Source of the DNA: Rosa chinensis
Taxonomy: Eukaryota > Streptophyta > Magnoliopsida > Rosales > Rosaceae
NCBI RefSeq assembly: GCF_002994745.2
Contig: NC_037090.1
Coordinates: forward strand, 2,108,001 to 2,172,000
Direction: 5' to 3'
Length of the DNA stretch: 64,000 nt
This document shows, piece by piece, positions 21,596-34,210 of the stretch. The notes beneath the pieces were generated by a model. That model was not told where the DNA came from, did not search any database, and worked only from the letters and a program-made list of their open reading frames with translations. The position numbers and the translations under genes are program-made. Position 1 is the stretch's first letter; the number at the start of each line of letters is the position of its first letter.

Positions 21596-23062
21596 ATGGC
21601 ACCTACAAACCCTAATAGTACCTTTTGTCATTTACGCAAGTATTATTATAGTATGGTGGTCATCACTATTTTTTCCATTGATCTTGTATGTTTTTCTTAT
21701 GCCGCAGCAGCAGATATCAACAATTATAATGGTGGATTCAGTGCTCATCTTATCCGAAGAAACTCTCCAAATTCACTCTTGTACAATCACAAAAGGAACA
21801 AAAGTTTCCGACGTTTGATGGGTCCAGAAACGCCGCAATCAACACTAGTAACCGATCCAGATGGTAGCGAACATCTTATGAAATTGTCAATAGGAACTCC
21901 GCCTTTCGATATCTATGTAATTGCTGATACAGGCAGCACCCTACTATGGACTCAATGCCAGCCATGTAAAAATTGCTTCAAGACGAAACATGCCATATTT
22001 AACCCGAAAGAATCCTCAACTTATAGGAACATTACTTGTTCTGAAAGTGAGTGTAGACTTGTTGACGAGTTCTCACCTCGAAACCATTGCAAAATAAATC
22101 CTCAAGCTGCTTGCATGTATGATTCAACGTATGCAGATGAGTCATACTCTAAAGGTACAGTGGCTAAAGAAGCAATTACCTTGAAGTCCACGTCAGGTAA
22201 GGTTGTAACCCTAAAAGATATTGTCATTGGGTGTGGGCAAAACAACAGTGGTATAGAGGCAAGTGAGAATGAAATGGGAATAATAGGGCTTGGACGCGGG
22301 CCCTTGTCATTTGCTTCTCAAATCAGTCCCCATGTTGGAGGCAAAAAATTCTCTTATTGCTTTGTGCCTGTTAGTACTGATCCCAAAATCGAAAGTACTA
22401 TTAATTTCGGGAATGGGAGTGAAGTTTCGGGTGAAGGGGTGGTGTCAACACCTTTGATCGATGTAGAATCGGACATGGATAGTTATCTTGTGACGATGAA
22501 AGGAATTACAATTGGAAATGATTTTATTCCTTTTAACTCAACAGGGACAATGCTTGAGAAAGGTAACACGTTGATCGACTCAGGCACAGCTTTATCATAT
22601 TTACCTCAAGATTTTTATGAACGGGTGGTGAATCAGCTGGTAAACAAACTTGATCCGAATTTGGAGGTAATCAATTATATTGACGAAGATAATTCAAGTA
22701 GCATATGCTTCAACACGACAACGCTTCCAAAAGCACCAAATATGGCTGTGCATTTTGACGATGGTGGAAAATTACAATTAACGGCGGAACATATATTTAG
22801 AGACGAAGAGAAAAAATTAGTCTGCCTTGGACTAAAGAACTCTAGTAAGCAGGGCTTCTCTAGTGACGATATTGGTGTTCTCGGAAATAATGTTCAAGAA
22901 AATTTCTTGATTGGTTTTGACTTGGATAAAAAATGGGTCTCCTTCAAGCCTACTAATTGCATAAAGATGGCTGCTGCTAGTGGTGCTAATATTGCTACTC
23001 ATGTCTTTTCCATTTTCTCTACTTGCCTTTTGTATTTGTTTTTGATTGTGAAATCATTTTAG
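21596..23062 (+). CDS. Nepenthesin/CDR1-like aspartic protease 3
   Basis: An intronless gene of 488 residues from the ATG at 21596. That start aligns with protease 2 (MAPTNPNS against MAVKNPNS); an upstream ATG at 21548 is too close to the TATA box. A signal peptide (VVITIFSIDLVCFSYAAAA) and pro-segment FSAHLIRRNSPNSLLYN precede the catalytic motifs IADTGSTLLW and LIDSGTALSYLP. The nepenthesin insert (QCQPCKNCFK, CSESECRL) and IGCGQNNSG block are intact. A small-residue linker and hydrophobic tail (FSIFSTCLLYLFLIV) at the C-terminus suggest a GPI signal or membrane anchor. It should be an active secreted or anchored endopeptidase; substrates are unknown. It is the right-hand member of the cluster, after a broken copy of itself. 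Confidence 0.93.
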   Translation: MAPTNPNSTFCHLRKYYYSMVVITIFSIDLVCFSYAAAADINNYNGGFSAHLIRRNSPNSLLYNHKRNKSFRRLMGPETPQSTLVTDPDGSEHLMKLSIGTPPFDIYVIADTGSTLLWTQCQPCKNCFKTKHAIFNPKESSTYRNITCSESECRLVDEFSPRNHCKINPQAACMYDSTYADESYSKGTVAKEAITLKSTSGKVVTLKDIVIGCGQNNSGIEASENEMGIIGLGRGPLSFASQISPHVGGKKFSYCFVPVSTDPKIESTINFGNGSEVSGEGVVSTPLIDVESDMDSYLVTMKGITIGNDFIPFNSTGTMLEKGNTLIDSGTALSYLPQDFYERVVNQLVNKLDPNLEVINYIDEDNSSSICFNTTTLPKAPNMAVHFDDGGKLQLTAEHIFRDEEKKLVCLGLKNSSKQGFSSDDIGVLGNNVQENFLIGFDLDKKWVSFKPTNCIKMAAASGANIATHVFSIFSTCLLYLFLIVKSF

Positions 23063-23239
23063 TTATTGGTGTCATCTTAAAGCATTTTTACCAATGCTAG
23101 CAATTGTTCAGTCAAATTTAAGCTAAAATAGCTAAAAAGTCATTTTGGCTAGTCACTTTAGAAATCCTAAAGGGTCTGCTGAAGATGGTTTAATTTTCTC
23201 ACATGTTTTTGAAATCAAAGGGGGTCTCCTTGCCTAGTA

Positions 23240-23529
23240 CTTGACTTTTGAGTCTTTTACTACTTGCTTCTTAGTTCTCTCTAGTTGTACACCAATTGAG
23301 GTCTCTAGGCGACTAGGTTTACTTTTCAAAAGGGAGGTTTTGTAGTGAGGATTTGATCTCCTGTATGTAGGCTCAATAAGTGAGCGCATGTGTTAACAGT
23401 GAGGGTCACCTGTCCTTTGCCTGGTAGCTTATACCATGTATGATTTTGGTGTAAGACAGCATTCGATGTACGTGCCTTCTGGCCATGGATAATTGAATGA
23501 TATTATCTTCTTTTCTCAAAAAAAAGAAA
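23240..23529 (+). mobile_element. LINE-type 3' end
   Basis: The end GATAATTGAATGATATTATC then TTCTTTTCTC and an A run (about 23518-23526) is typical of plant LINE tails. No coding part is recognisable. Confidence 0.35.
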
Positions 23530-23699
23530 GAAGGAATCCATTAATAGGGTAGAAAGAGGCGTACAAAACACAATAGTCCACCGGCAGTGGGCCACTCATA
23601 ATCGAGTTACTACTTGAGACTCTAGAAAACTAGAACCCTAAGTAAAGACACCTTGGATAGCGATGTAATTCAAATAATCAAAACCTGACACTATTAGGG

Positions 23700-23890
23700 A
23701 ATAGGGAACAAACTGAGCTAGGTCAAGTTCGATATCTTAACGACTTCCAATTTGGTTGAAAATTTGTATAAAAATTTGTATAAGTGATCTGCTCATAAAT
23801 ATCTAAACATCTAACAGTTAATTTGGTAGAATATAATTGAAAAATGCGTCTAACAATCATTAATCGAAAAGTCCAAAACTAGTTTTCCCA
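23700..23890. repeat. Family R repeat, copy 2 (partial)
   Basis: It contains CCAATTTGGTTGAAAATTTGTATAA and ATATCTAAACATCTAACAG, as in copy 1. Apart from this, 23530-24330 holds no recognisable gene. Confidence 0.5.
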
Positions 23891-24334
23891 GTGGTGCTCA
23901 TAAGAGCCTCTTATTTGCACACATTTTTTGTTAGATTATTGGTGAATTGTGAAGAATCTGTTTATGCTCTACAATTGAAAGATGTTCTGATGTTTGCTTC
24001 GTGTGTTCTCCTCTCTCGGAGCAATTTTAACTGATATTCAACCAAGCGGTTCAAAAACCAGCAAATAAATAAAATATTAGTAGAAGCTAGAAACAGCAAA
24101 GTGGACTCAAGTCTTCAGGGTTATAGACGAGACTACAATATGAGGCCATTTTTATAATAAAACAACACTACTTTTATAATCACATTGAGGAGAACAAACC
24201 CATAATTGATGTATCAGACTGGAATCATTGGATGAACGTAGTTGATACACCCGTAAATCCAATAAACAGGTACTACAAAGATTGAAGATATAAACTATGA
24301 AGGCAACAAAGAAATTATTTTTATATTAGGTATT

Positions 24335-27300
24335 TCATGGATTTTGCACACGTCGACAGTATGAGAGGACCATCACAAAATCTTTAGCAGAGGAGCCGAC
24401 TGTTGCTGGTAACTTTTTTGTTGTAGATCCATTTCGGAACCACATATCTACTAGGTTATGTAGTTGCAATGTTGGATGCACAGGCTGACCCCGGCACATT
24501 ATCTCCACCTACATGATCAGATGAGTCAAAACTTAAAGCGTTAAGAGGAGAAACAAATATCCATCTCAAAATGAATACAATGAGCATAATGAGTCCAACA
24601 ATAAGCAAGTGAATTCACAGTTTTAACTATAATACTTTTACAATCTCTAGATTGTTTTTTTTTTTGGCTGCTGAAAGTTCTAGTTTGTTTGAAGGCAACA
24701 AAAACATACTCACCTCAGCTTCACTGGTAAGTTCAAGTTTCTTCACAAGGTACTTCTGAATAAATGTAACAGGCATTTTACCATCCCTGTAAAAGAAAGA
24801 AAAGTAATTACCACTAAGCTCCTAGCAAGTCACTAAAAGTTTTTCCACAAGGCATCGCTTCATGATTCTTCAAAATGCATACATTGATATCATCACAATT
24901 AGGGAATATATGTAGTTAACATAGTAGCAGAGGTGCTGAACACTCTACTTGGGCCGTGCAGTTGACTCAACAATGATCTGTTTACATTTCTGGTGTAGCA
25001 CATTCATAACCAATAATGGCAGACTCAAATCATGTACTAAGTTTGGCTGGAAAAAAGATAATAAGCAAAGGTCAAACTTCTAAAGAATTTGTGTCATGGC
25101 CTATTAGGATTTCAAGTCATCACTATTCACCTTCATGTCTTCTTCCAGTACAAATTTACCTAACTTGTTCTTATTACATGACACTAAGCCCAAAACAAAA
25201 ACGCAAAGATAGCCAGATTTTGATACTGGTTGCCTATCCCATACATCAGATGACAAAATGACTAAGATAAAGGCAATGCATTGTTATAAAGTTGCAGAAC
25301 TTCAAAGAAAGAAACAGGACTCTAGAAAGCTCACTTTATTCTCAGGTAACATGATGATATCTGGGGCAAGGAGGCCTCTCCTTTCCTGAAGCCATTTACC
25401 ATAAAAATCAGAAGTCAACAAGATATAACAATCTGAGCTCCCCATATATAAACCACATAACTATATAAGCTTTATAACCAAAGGAGTGTCTCACCAGTTT
25501 TCAGCTGCAACCAAGGAGAACCAAATAGGACTATTTCTTCTGCCACGCTTAGCCCCACGTGCATCAAGCACAGCTTGAGCTTGAGCTGAATCACATGACT
25601 CCCCAGACGGAGCTCCCCTATTACGATTACCCGCATGCAACCTCTTGCGTTTCATGGTTCCTGTAACTGCCGCTGCATTATTGTTCTTTTTTCCTCTTGT
25701 ACTGTTCTCGGGTTCCTTGATTTTGGCCTTAGGCATATGTACATGATCCGGCGATTCTGCGTCTGTGTTATTTTCAGGCATATAAAGTTCACAGATACTA
25801 TCAAGGGCATTGAGTGGCTCTGATTTGGTAAGGAACTGGCCTTGTGAATTTGACTTAGAGGACTTGGTTCGGTTAGCAGCCTCTACAAGACAGTTTAAGG
25901 GTGTCCACAGATCAGCTTTGCCTTCTATTACTTCAACATCATCTTTATTAGGCTTCTGCTCATAGGAAGTCTCAGGTATGGAAGAATCCTGCATCAATTG
26001 AATAAGCATGCAAAATCCAAAATAAGTCAACTGTTGGATAAATAAACTGGACTGCAAATAGGATACTTTTTTGGTAGTTTTGTGATTTCCTAGTTTGTTC
26101 TTAACAGATTTTTTGTTCCATCCTTGCTCTCTTGTTGGGTGATCCAACTGTTGTTCACCACTGACGGCGTTATCATGAGCCATGCATCACCACTATTCAT
26201 CATCTCTTACTGGTTCATGTTTGACTTCTATAAACTGTGTCAGTGTCACGTCAATCCATTGTTACGTGAATTATGTAAAGGCCTGGGAGAAGGACCTAAT
26301 TTTCTAAAATTAAGGGATTTACTTAAAGAGTTTAGACTAGGGTTTCTTAGTTCTCTCAGGAGAATGACCTAATTTTCTAAAAATTAAACGAGTTGCTTGA
26401 GAATTGAGAGTAGGGTTGTAATTTAGGTTATGATTGATGCGTCATATATTCTCATCTATAAAAGCATTTGATTTGTTTGGTTTGCCATTAAATCAAACTT
26501 GAACTATATAGTAAAAGGAATCAAACTCCTGGTCACCCTTTACCTGCATCTTATCTTGAGCATCAGGTGAGCTAGAGCTCCTTGGATGATCTTCTGAAGA
26601 TTCTTCTCTCTTTGAAGCTCCTTCAACAGAAAAACTGCATCCACGTAAAGCAGCAGCCTTTCTTGTCAAAGCTCTTGATCTCTTTCCAGTCAAACCTGCC
26701 TGCACTGAAACTTTGGGGGTGCTGACTACTAATGAAGATAATGACCTCTCCTTCCTTTTAACCGGCGATGAAACTGAAGGTGATTCGGGTGCATTAACTT
26801 TCCGTCGTTTAAGAGGAAATATCTTGGCCCTGATATCTTGCAGATTATGGTCCGGCCTGCAGATCATTAATTGGCATCCCAAGAACGTGTAAGAACATTT
26901 TCATGTAAAGCTGCAGCACACATGACGACGATAAAAAGGATAACTAGTGCAACCAAATGATTACGCAGTTGCATAAAAACATATGATTGTGTGCAAGAGA
27001 ACAAGAGGAGAACTAGAATCTCACAAAGCATTCTTACGCAGAAAAGAAAAAAAAGTCCACCTTTATCTCAGTCTTGAAAACTAAAAAAATTGTTTCGATG
27101 GTTGACAAAGGGGATCGACCTTTATGTAAAATCATACTTGTATGTTGTATCATGTGTTTTACTACAATCGTTACCAGTTACTCTTTTTTTCCTATTTAAA
27201 AAAGCAGCCTTAATGACGATGTTAAACAACCAGCAACAATTCGTTATCTAATTATGATAGATCCCAAGGCTTAAATTACATGATACATTTCAAGTAAGTA

Positions 27301-27991
27301 ACATATATGGTCATTAGCTCCCAATCGTGCACAATGTAATACGCTAGAAGTGTCCATGTTTTGCCGAAAAACACAGGATTAGTTATCTGCGTTCGAACAA
27401 TCCAAGCGCATCCCTACCAAATGATCCAATTTACCAAAAAACACATTGCATTCACCACTAAAACAGTGGACCGAACCTATAAGCAAAGAGAAAGGGCAGT
27501 TTCTTTTCGGAATGTCGTTACAATACCTAAGTTTTTCCACGGGTAGACAGCCCAAATCAATTTCGCAAACCGGACAACAATCCCCCTCCTCATCCGACAG
27601 CTTCTCGTATATACATTTCCTGCAGACTGGTTTCAAATTCACCACTCATAAAATTAGCATAAACACTCAAGTCAGCAACATGCCAATTGTACAGTGATGC
27701 AATCTAAACAGAAAGACATAAAATTGGTAATGCCATAACCTCAAAATTAAACACAATAATTCTCGAAAAACAAAAAAAAGACATGGATTACGAACAAACA
27801 TAAACACAATTAATTATGCACAACAAGAACAGAACCCAGATCATAAAAATTGATTAGATTAAAGGGAATCACTAACACGTGTGGAGGCAGAGAGATATGG
27901 TTGTGGCTTCTTTCAAAAGCTTATGACAAAGCGGACACGTCATGCATGCCTCGAGTGCCTCCCTCTTAACCTTAACAACCTGACCCGCCAT
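24335..27991 (-). CDS. RING E3 ubiquitin ligase, DRIP1/DRIP2-like
   Basis: Seven exons on the minus strand: 27991-27877, 27626-27527, 26856-26544, 25988-25495, 25385-25335, 24786-24714 and 24508-24335 (stop TGA) give 439 residues; Arabidopsis DRIP1/2 are about 420. The N-terminal C3HC4 RING (CMTCPLCHKL, CLHTFCRKC, CCPVCEIDLG; residues 16-65) is followed by the conserved PDHNLQDIRAKIFPLKRRKV and the Ser/Lys-rich middle (SSPVKRKERSLSSLV). Then come a basic region, GPIWFSLVA-like SPIWFSLVAAENW, and a C-terminal RAWUL ubiquitin-like domain (VTFIQKYLVKKLELTSEAEVEI, GSSAKDFVMVLSYCR). DRIPs ubiquitinate DREB2A and so dampen drought responses in the nucleus (family knowledge). All splice junctions keep frame. 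The intron 25989-26543 carries a small tandem duplication (GACCTAATTTTCTAAAA near 26295 and 26367). Confidence 0.93.
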
Positions 27992-28540
27992 CTCTGATTT
28001 TGATTCCCACGCTGCTCTAATCCAAACCCGGCATTCAACAACGATTGAGCTCCGAACCCAGAACAGAGGCGGGGCAAGACAGCATATTTATGCGAGAAAG
28101 ACAGAGGCTTTGGTCGGATCTGGGCGGAGAAAGCGGTGGCGGGTTTTGGGGGAGATGGGTGTCCGATGAATTTTACGTGGGGGGTGCGTTGGGTTTTAGG
28201 ACAAAAGAAGTGTTGGGTTTGGGTTTGAGACCAAACTGAGAACACGACCGAAGCAGAGATTATCAAATCGAAAACGATGGAAAGGGAAGAGAGGAAGGTC
28301 TCTCCGCGCGTGCGACGGTTCAACTGAGAAGAGTGTGAGGGGATTTGGATAAAACGCTGCGTTTTGAGACTGCCATGCGTACGTACATGCCTACATGGAT
28401 TAGTAGAGGAATGGACACCAATGCACGTACCTACCCCACACTAAACCAAGGGTCCAAGGTTAGCAGTTATTCTTTTTTTTTTTTAGTCCGAAGCAATTTT
28501 CATTTTAGCATAATCTTTTGTTTTTGAAAAGCATAAGCAT

Positions 28541-29056
28541 ATGTTTTTATTCAGCCAAAAAAAAAGGTCGTCTCTAACCCAAGTCGGAGGCAAGGAGGAA
28601 TCCGTGATCTTTCCCCTCGTCCATCGGCGGTCGGTGACAGCGTTGGCGGTTTCTGTTTCACTGTTGTTGTATCGTTTGCCGGACAGGAATGGTTTGTGTT
28701 AATATCCTATTAGCTTATGGTGTGCTGGCCTTGAGGTTTGACTGCGGTGGCGGCGTAGTTTAGGTTCTTTCTTCTCTGAGGCATGGAGGTCATGGGCATC
28801 ATCTCGAGGGAGGAGATTCATGGCGTTAGTTTGGGTTAACATCATGCCCAGTCGGTGGCGGCGAGGATGGCTAAGTTAGGGGAAGTTGGTGGCGGCTTGA
28901 GACGGCGACCCAAACTTGTTTTGGTTTACTCAAGATTCATCGATGCCTTCTGGTGGCTGTTCCTTCAGGAGTTGTGGCTCTGGCTTGCTCGAGGCGGCGG
29001 CTCGTTTTGTTTGGTGCGTACGGTGTCTCTGGACAAGGAGGGATGACTGGTCAAGG
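28541..29056 (+). mobile_element. Retroposon-like block, left part
   Basis: The GC-rich stretch (GGCGGTCGGTGACAGCG, GTGGCGGCGTAG) resembles plant LINE leaders. It is cut at 29061 by an LTR element, and 34536-35141 seems to continue it to a poly(A). CATAAGCAT on both outer sides (28530 and 35143) may be the target duplication. The pairing is inferred. Confidence 0.35.
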
Positions 29057-29061
29057 TTAAG

Positions 29062-29381
29062 TGTTAGGGGCCGCACATGTAATGCTGCAAGCAACCTTGT
29101 CCAAGGTCATTAGTCAAGCCTTTGGTTGGTTTGTTTGTGTGCTAGGGATGTTTTGGTAATTTACAAACTATGTAATTTATTTTATTTTAGCATTAGTCTC
29201 CTCGGCCTTTTTCATGTTTCCTCCTGTCATGTTCATGTAACGCCGATATGCTCTTTGGGGAGGAGTTCCTAGTCGGCATAGTTTGGACTAGTGAACTAGT
29301 ATAGGTACTCACTTAGCTGACTTGCTTGCTAGCAAGTGCCGCACGGTCCGCTTTGCGCATTGCAAAGTTCAGCCCGTGACA
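29062..29381 (+). repeat. 5' LTR
   Basis: 320 bp from TGTTAGGGGCC to CCGTGACA, followed within three bases by the primer binding site. Confidence 0.93.
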
Positions 29382-29402
29382 GTTGGTATTAGAGCCAACT
29401 CG

Positions 29403-30500
29403 GCTCAAGAAGCTCACTACGATGACCGGCAAGATGACAAACCAACAAACATTCTATTGGTATGACCAGCAACTCGGAGAACTTGCGGGGGTGCCCGAAA
29501 GGTTGATTGATATCACTAATGTGTTGGACCGCGTCGACCTAGATGGGTTGGCGGCGCGGATGATAGAGGTGGAGAGTCTAAAGGACCGAGTTGTGGCCCT
29601 TGAAAAATGTAAAGCTCGAGGAAGCGGAAGGGAGAGAAATGAGGTAGAGACTCCCGTTCCGAACGAGCAAATGGGGCAATGAGTGATGCCCTTGACATAC
29701 TCCAGGTGACGGTGGACAATATGGCAGAAGATGTTCGAGCCACCATTGATGCATTCAGGAACGAGCTGGTGGAGATGAGTACCAAGCTCAACCTGACCAT
29801 CCCTGCGATGGGAAACCAACCTGTGACGGACTACAGGAAGGTAAAGATACCGGAACCTCAAGAATTTGGAGGGGCGCGAGATGCCAAGGAGCTTGAGAAT
29901 TACTTATTTGATATGAAGCAATACTTTCGAGCAGTGAAGCCAGACTCGGAAGACGTGAAGGTGAACATGGCAACAATGTATTTGTCGGGAGATGCGAATC
30001 TATGGTGGAGAACCAAGTATAATGACATCCAAAGGGGAGTATGCACCATTGACACTTGGTAAGACCTTAAGAAGGAGCTCAAAGCTCAGTTCTTCCCCGA
30101 GAATGTCGAATACATTGCCAGACGGCAACTAAGGGAGCTCAAGCACACTAACAACATCCGAGACTTTGTGAACAAGTTCTATGTGCTCATGCTTGACATC
30201 CCGGATATGTCAGAGAAGGATCGGCTATTCTATTTCCTTGAAGGCTTAAAGCCATGGGCGAGGACAGAACTTCAGCGGCAGATGGTCCAAGATTTGGCCT
30301 CCGCATAAGCTGCTGCTGAAAGGTTGACGGACTACACATTCGAAGAGAACTCTTCTAAGAAGACTCAGCCGTTTTTGAATGCGAATGTCAACAGAAATGT
30401 AAGGCCGGACCAAGTAGAAGTAGGGGAGCGGAATCCAAATTTTCCAACTCAGGAGGAGGGGACAAGAGAACAGTGAACGCGAGGGACACGGCAACATCCA
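29403..30500 (+). pseudogene. gag of the gypsy element (broken)
   Basis: It contains the typical retrotransposon gag stretch (EPQEFGGARDAKELENYLFDM, SGDANLWWRTKYNDI). A stop sits after CTIDTW (30061-30063) and further stops follow, for instance at 30306-30308. Between the two first frames (29403 and 29679) there is also a stop and frame change. No product is expected. Confidence 0.85.
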
Positions 30501-30779
30501 AACTTGTTGCCTCGATAGGGGTCTTCACTCATTGACCTTTTAATCCCTCGGGCTATGCTCCAAAGCCACTAGCATGCTTCTTATGCAGAGGACCTCATAG
30601 AGTGAATGAATGCCCTCATAAGACTGCTCTCTCTGCTCTACAGGCTCATATTCAATCGAAGGGAATAGAAGATCAGCAAGAGCCTGAGGAGGAACCTGGT
30701 CATATGGGAGCTTTGAGATTCTTGGGTGCGGTGGAGAAACAACCATGATCACCTAAGAAGTCCCAAGCTAAAGGCTTGA

Positions 30780-33700
30780 TGTTCGTAGATGGTAGTATTA
30801 GTGGGAAAGGAGCCAAGAGCGTGATGGTTGACATATGGGCCACTCACAACTGTGTCAGAAGCTGAAGCTCGGAGGTTGGGGCTGAAGTTGGAGAAGGATG
30901 TGGGCCGCATGAAAGCTGTGAACTCAAAGGCCTTACCCACAACGGGCCTATCTCGAAGGGTATCACTCAAGTTGGGTCACTGGCAAGGGAAGACTGACCT
31001 CATAGTTGTTCAGATGGACGACTTTGATGTCATATTAGGAATGGAGTTCCTGTTGGCGAACAAAGCCATTCCCATTCCTAGTGCCCAACACTTGCTCAAT
31101 ATGGGAGAAAGGCCATGTGTGGTTCCCGCAAGAATCGAACAACCAAGTGAACCCCGCCTCTTGTCCGCCCTCCAGTTCAAGAAAGGCGTGAAGCGTGATG
31201 AGCCTACCTATGTAGCGGTTCCCCTGATAAGGGATGAGATTAAAGGAGAAGTGATTCTGAAGGAGATCGAGGGGGTATTGGAGAGCTATGTAGATGTGAT
31301 GCCTCCCGAACTTCCCAAGGAATTACCTCCGAGAAGGAGTGTGGACCATGAGATTGAACTGCTTTCGGGGGCCAAACCACCTGCAAAGGGGCCTTACAGA
31401 ATGGCTCCCCCAGAACTGGCGGAACTTCTAAAGCAGCTTAAGGACTTGCTCAAGGCAAGATTTATTAGGCCATCTAAAGCCCCCTTTGATGCGCCCGTGT
31501 TGTTTCAAAAGAACTATTATGGAAGTTGGAGATTGTGTGTGGACTATCGGGCTCTTAACAAAGTCACTGTGCGCAACAAGTACTCGATCCCTCTGATTGC
31601 AGATCTGTTTGACCAACTCAATGGTGCCAAATATTTCACAAAGCTAGATCTTCGCTCGGGGTACTATTAAGTTCTCATTGCATAAGGCGATGAACACAAG
31701 ACCTCGTGCGTCACCCGTTATGGAGCCTTCGAGTTCTTGGTAATGCCATTCGGGTTGACCAACGCGCCAGCCACATTCTGCACCTTGATGAACCAAGTCT
31801 TCCACGAGTACTTGGATAAGTTTGTGGTAGTTTATCTGGATGACATTGTGGTATACAGCTCCACCCTAGAAGAACACATAGAGCACCTGAAGTTGGTGTT
31901 CCAACGGTTGCGGGACAATCAGTTGTATGTCAAGCTCGAGAAGTGCTCTTTCGCGCAAGTGACCATTAAGTTTCTAGGTCACGTTATTGAAAGGGGTCAA
32001 ATCAGGATGGATATGGAGAAAGTAGAAGCCATAAAGAAGTGTCAAAACCCCAAGAATGTGAAAGAGCTACGTTCTTTTCTTGGGTTGGCTAATTACTACC
32101 GACGTTTCATTGAGAACTACTCAAAGAAGACAACCCCTTTAACTGAGCTCTTGAAGAAGGGAGTGACATAGGACTGGAGTAGTGATTGTGAGAAGGTCTT
32201 TCAAGATTTGAAGAAGGCCGTGATGGAAGATCTGATCCTTGCCTTACCTGACCTGAATCAGCCGTTTGAAGTTCAGACAGATGCTTCTGACTTCGCCTTA
32301 GGAGGTGTTCTGCTGCAACGGGGGCATCATATTGCGTATGAAAGTCATAAACTCTCGGAAGCTGAGAGGAAATACATGGCTCAAGAGAAAGAGTTGCTAG
32401 CCGTGATTCACTGTTTAAGGACGTGGCGACACTATTTGTTGGGTAAAGTTCCTTGTGAAGACAGACAATTCTGCCGTCAGCCACTTCCTGACCCAGCCAA
32501 AGTTAACTCCAAAGCAGGCTAGGTGGCAGGAGTTTCTTGCAGAGTTTGACTTCCAGTTCGAACACAAGACTGGGCACACAAACCAAGTTGCTGATGCTCT
32601 AAGTCGCAAGGCTGACCTTGCCACCCTCAAGGTGTTGGCCACTTTGTCGAGCAGTATCATTGCCACAGACATCAAGCAACGTATTAAGGAGAGTTTGGAG
32701 AAGGATCCCATGGCGCAATGCCTCATAAAAATGGTGAAGGAAGGGAAGAGCCGTCGGTTTTGGATGAAGGATGACATATTGATGGCCAAAGAAGGATGAG
32801 TGTTTGTTCCGCGAGCTGACGGACTACGAAGAATGCTCATGAGGGAGTGTCACGACACCCTGTGGGCAGGTCACCCAGGATGGCAGAGAACCCATGCACT
32901 TCTCAAGCAGGGTTACTATTGGGCCCAGATGTGGGACGATGTCACGGAATACATCAAGACTTGCTTAACATGCCAGCAAGACAAGATTGAGGGTCAAAAG
33001 ACTCCAGGGCTATTGGAACCACTGTCCATTCCGACTCGCCCGTGGGAGAGTGTCTCCCTTGACTTTATTACTAACCTCCCGAAGGTGGGAGACTTATCAG
33101 GCATCCTGGTAGTGGTTAACAGGTTTTCAAAGTATGCCACCTTTGGGCCAACTCCAAAGTATTGCTCGGCGAAAGATACAGCAAGCCTCTTATTCAAACA
33201 TGTGGTGAAGTATTGGGGTGTGCCTCAGAACATTGTCAGTGATCGGGACACTAGGTTCACGGGAACATTCTGGACCTAGCTGTTCAAGCTGCTCGGGTCT
33301 GAGCTCAACATATCTTCAAGTTATCATCCACAGACTGATGGGCAAACAGAAAGGTTCAACGGGATGTTGGAGGAATACTTGCGCCATTTCGTTCATGCCA
33401 ATCAGCAGAATTGGGCGCAATTGCTAGATGTTGCACAATTTTGTTTCAACTCGAAGAAGAGCTCATCCACCAACAAGAGTGCTTTTGAAATTGTCACTGG
33501 CCAACAGCCTCTCTTGCCTCATACTGTGCAAGAAGTCTACAAAGGAGCGAATCCATGTGCTTTCAACTTCACAAAATAGTGGAAGACCAATGCCGAGATT
33601 GCTCAAGCCTACCTAGAGAAAACAGCGGGGAGAATGAAGAAATGGGCAGATGAAGGTCGCAAGCCCAGGGAGTTTAAAACAGGAGACATGGTTCTTGTCA

Positions 33701-34206
33701 AGCTGCTCCCGGAACAACTCAGGTTCATGCGCTCTAGAGACAAGCTACTATTCTGAAAGTATGAAGGACCGCTCCCCATCATTTCTAAAGTGGGGAAATG
33801 CTCCTACAAAGTCGATACTCCCACCTGGATGAGAGTCCACCCCGTCTTCCACGTCAACAACCTCAAGCTGTACCAGCCAGACCATGAAGATCAAGCACGC
33901 AACCAACCTGTTCGAGAGCACGTCGACATCAGACCACCCAAGCCGAAAGAAGTGGAGGAGATCCTAGCAGAGAGAGTGACTAGAGTGTCAAGGCGCCCAT
34001 GCCAGCAGTTCCTGGTCAAGTGGAAGGGTCTTGGAGATGAAGAAACCAGTTGGGAGAATGTTGAAGACCTGAAGAAGAAGTTCCAGCAGAAGATTCAAGA
34101 CTTTAAGGCCAAAGCAGTCGGCGCTCCTGAAGAAGAAGTTCCAGCAGAAGATTCAAGACTTCAAGGCCAAAGCAGTCGTCGAGAGCGCCGACAGCTTAAA
34201 TGGGGG
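30780..34206 (+). pseudogene. pol of the gypsy element (broken)
   Basis: The protease motif is damaged: the residues after the catalytic Asp read IWATHN in place of the usual SGATHN or TGATHN, and a frameshift follows near 30830. Reverse transcriptase runs from about 31320 to 32170 with stops at 31668-31670 and 31683-31685. Stops also break the RNase H join (32169), RNase H after HYLLG (frameshift near 32445), integrase (32797, 33277, 33577 and 33754) and so on. The integrase zinc finger and the three acidic residues are still readable. The chromodomain is at about 33990-34070. The 3' end has a 58-bp tandem duplication that shifts the reading frame. Confidence 0.88.
34071..34180 (+). repeat. 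58-bp tandem duplication at the pol 3' end
   Basis: The unit beginning GAAGAAGAAGTTCCAGCAG at 34071 is repeated from 34129 with one or two differences. As 58 is not a multiple of three, the second copy is read in another frame. Confidence 0.85.
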
Positions 34207-34210
34207 AGGA

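Noticed and set aside
25989..26183. Upstream extension of the DRIP exon 4 frame (starting MAHDN)
   Set aside because: The exon 3 to exon 4 join without it matches the family spacing (SSSPDAQDKMQ then DSSIPE), and the branch/acceptor GATGCAG|GATTC fits. The extension is open intron sequence.
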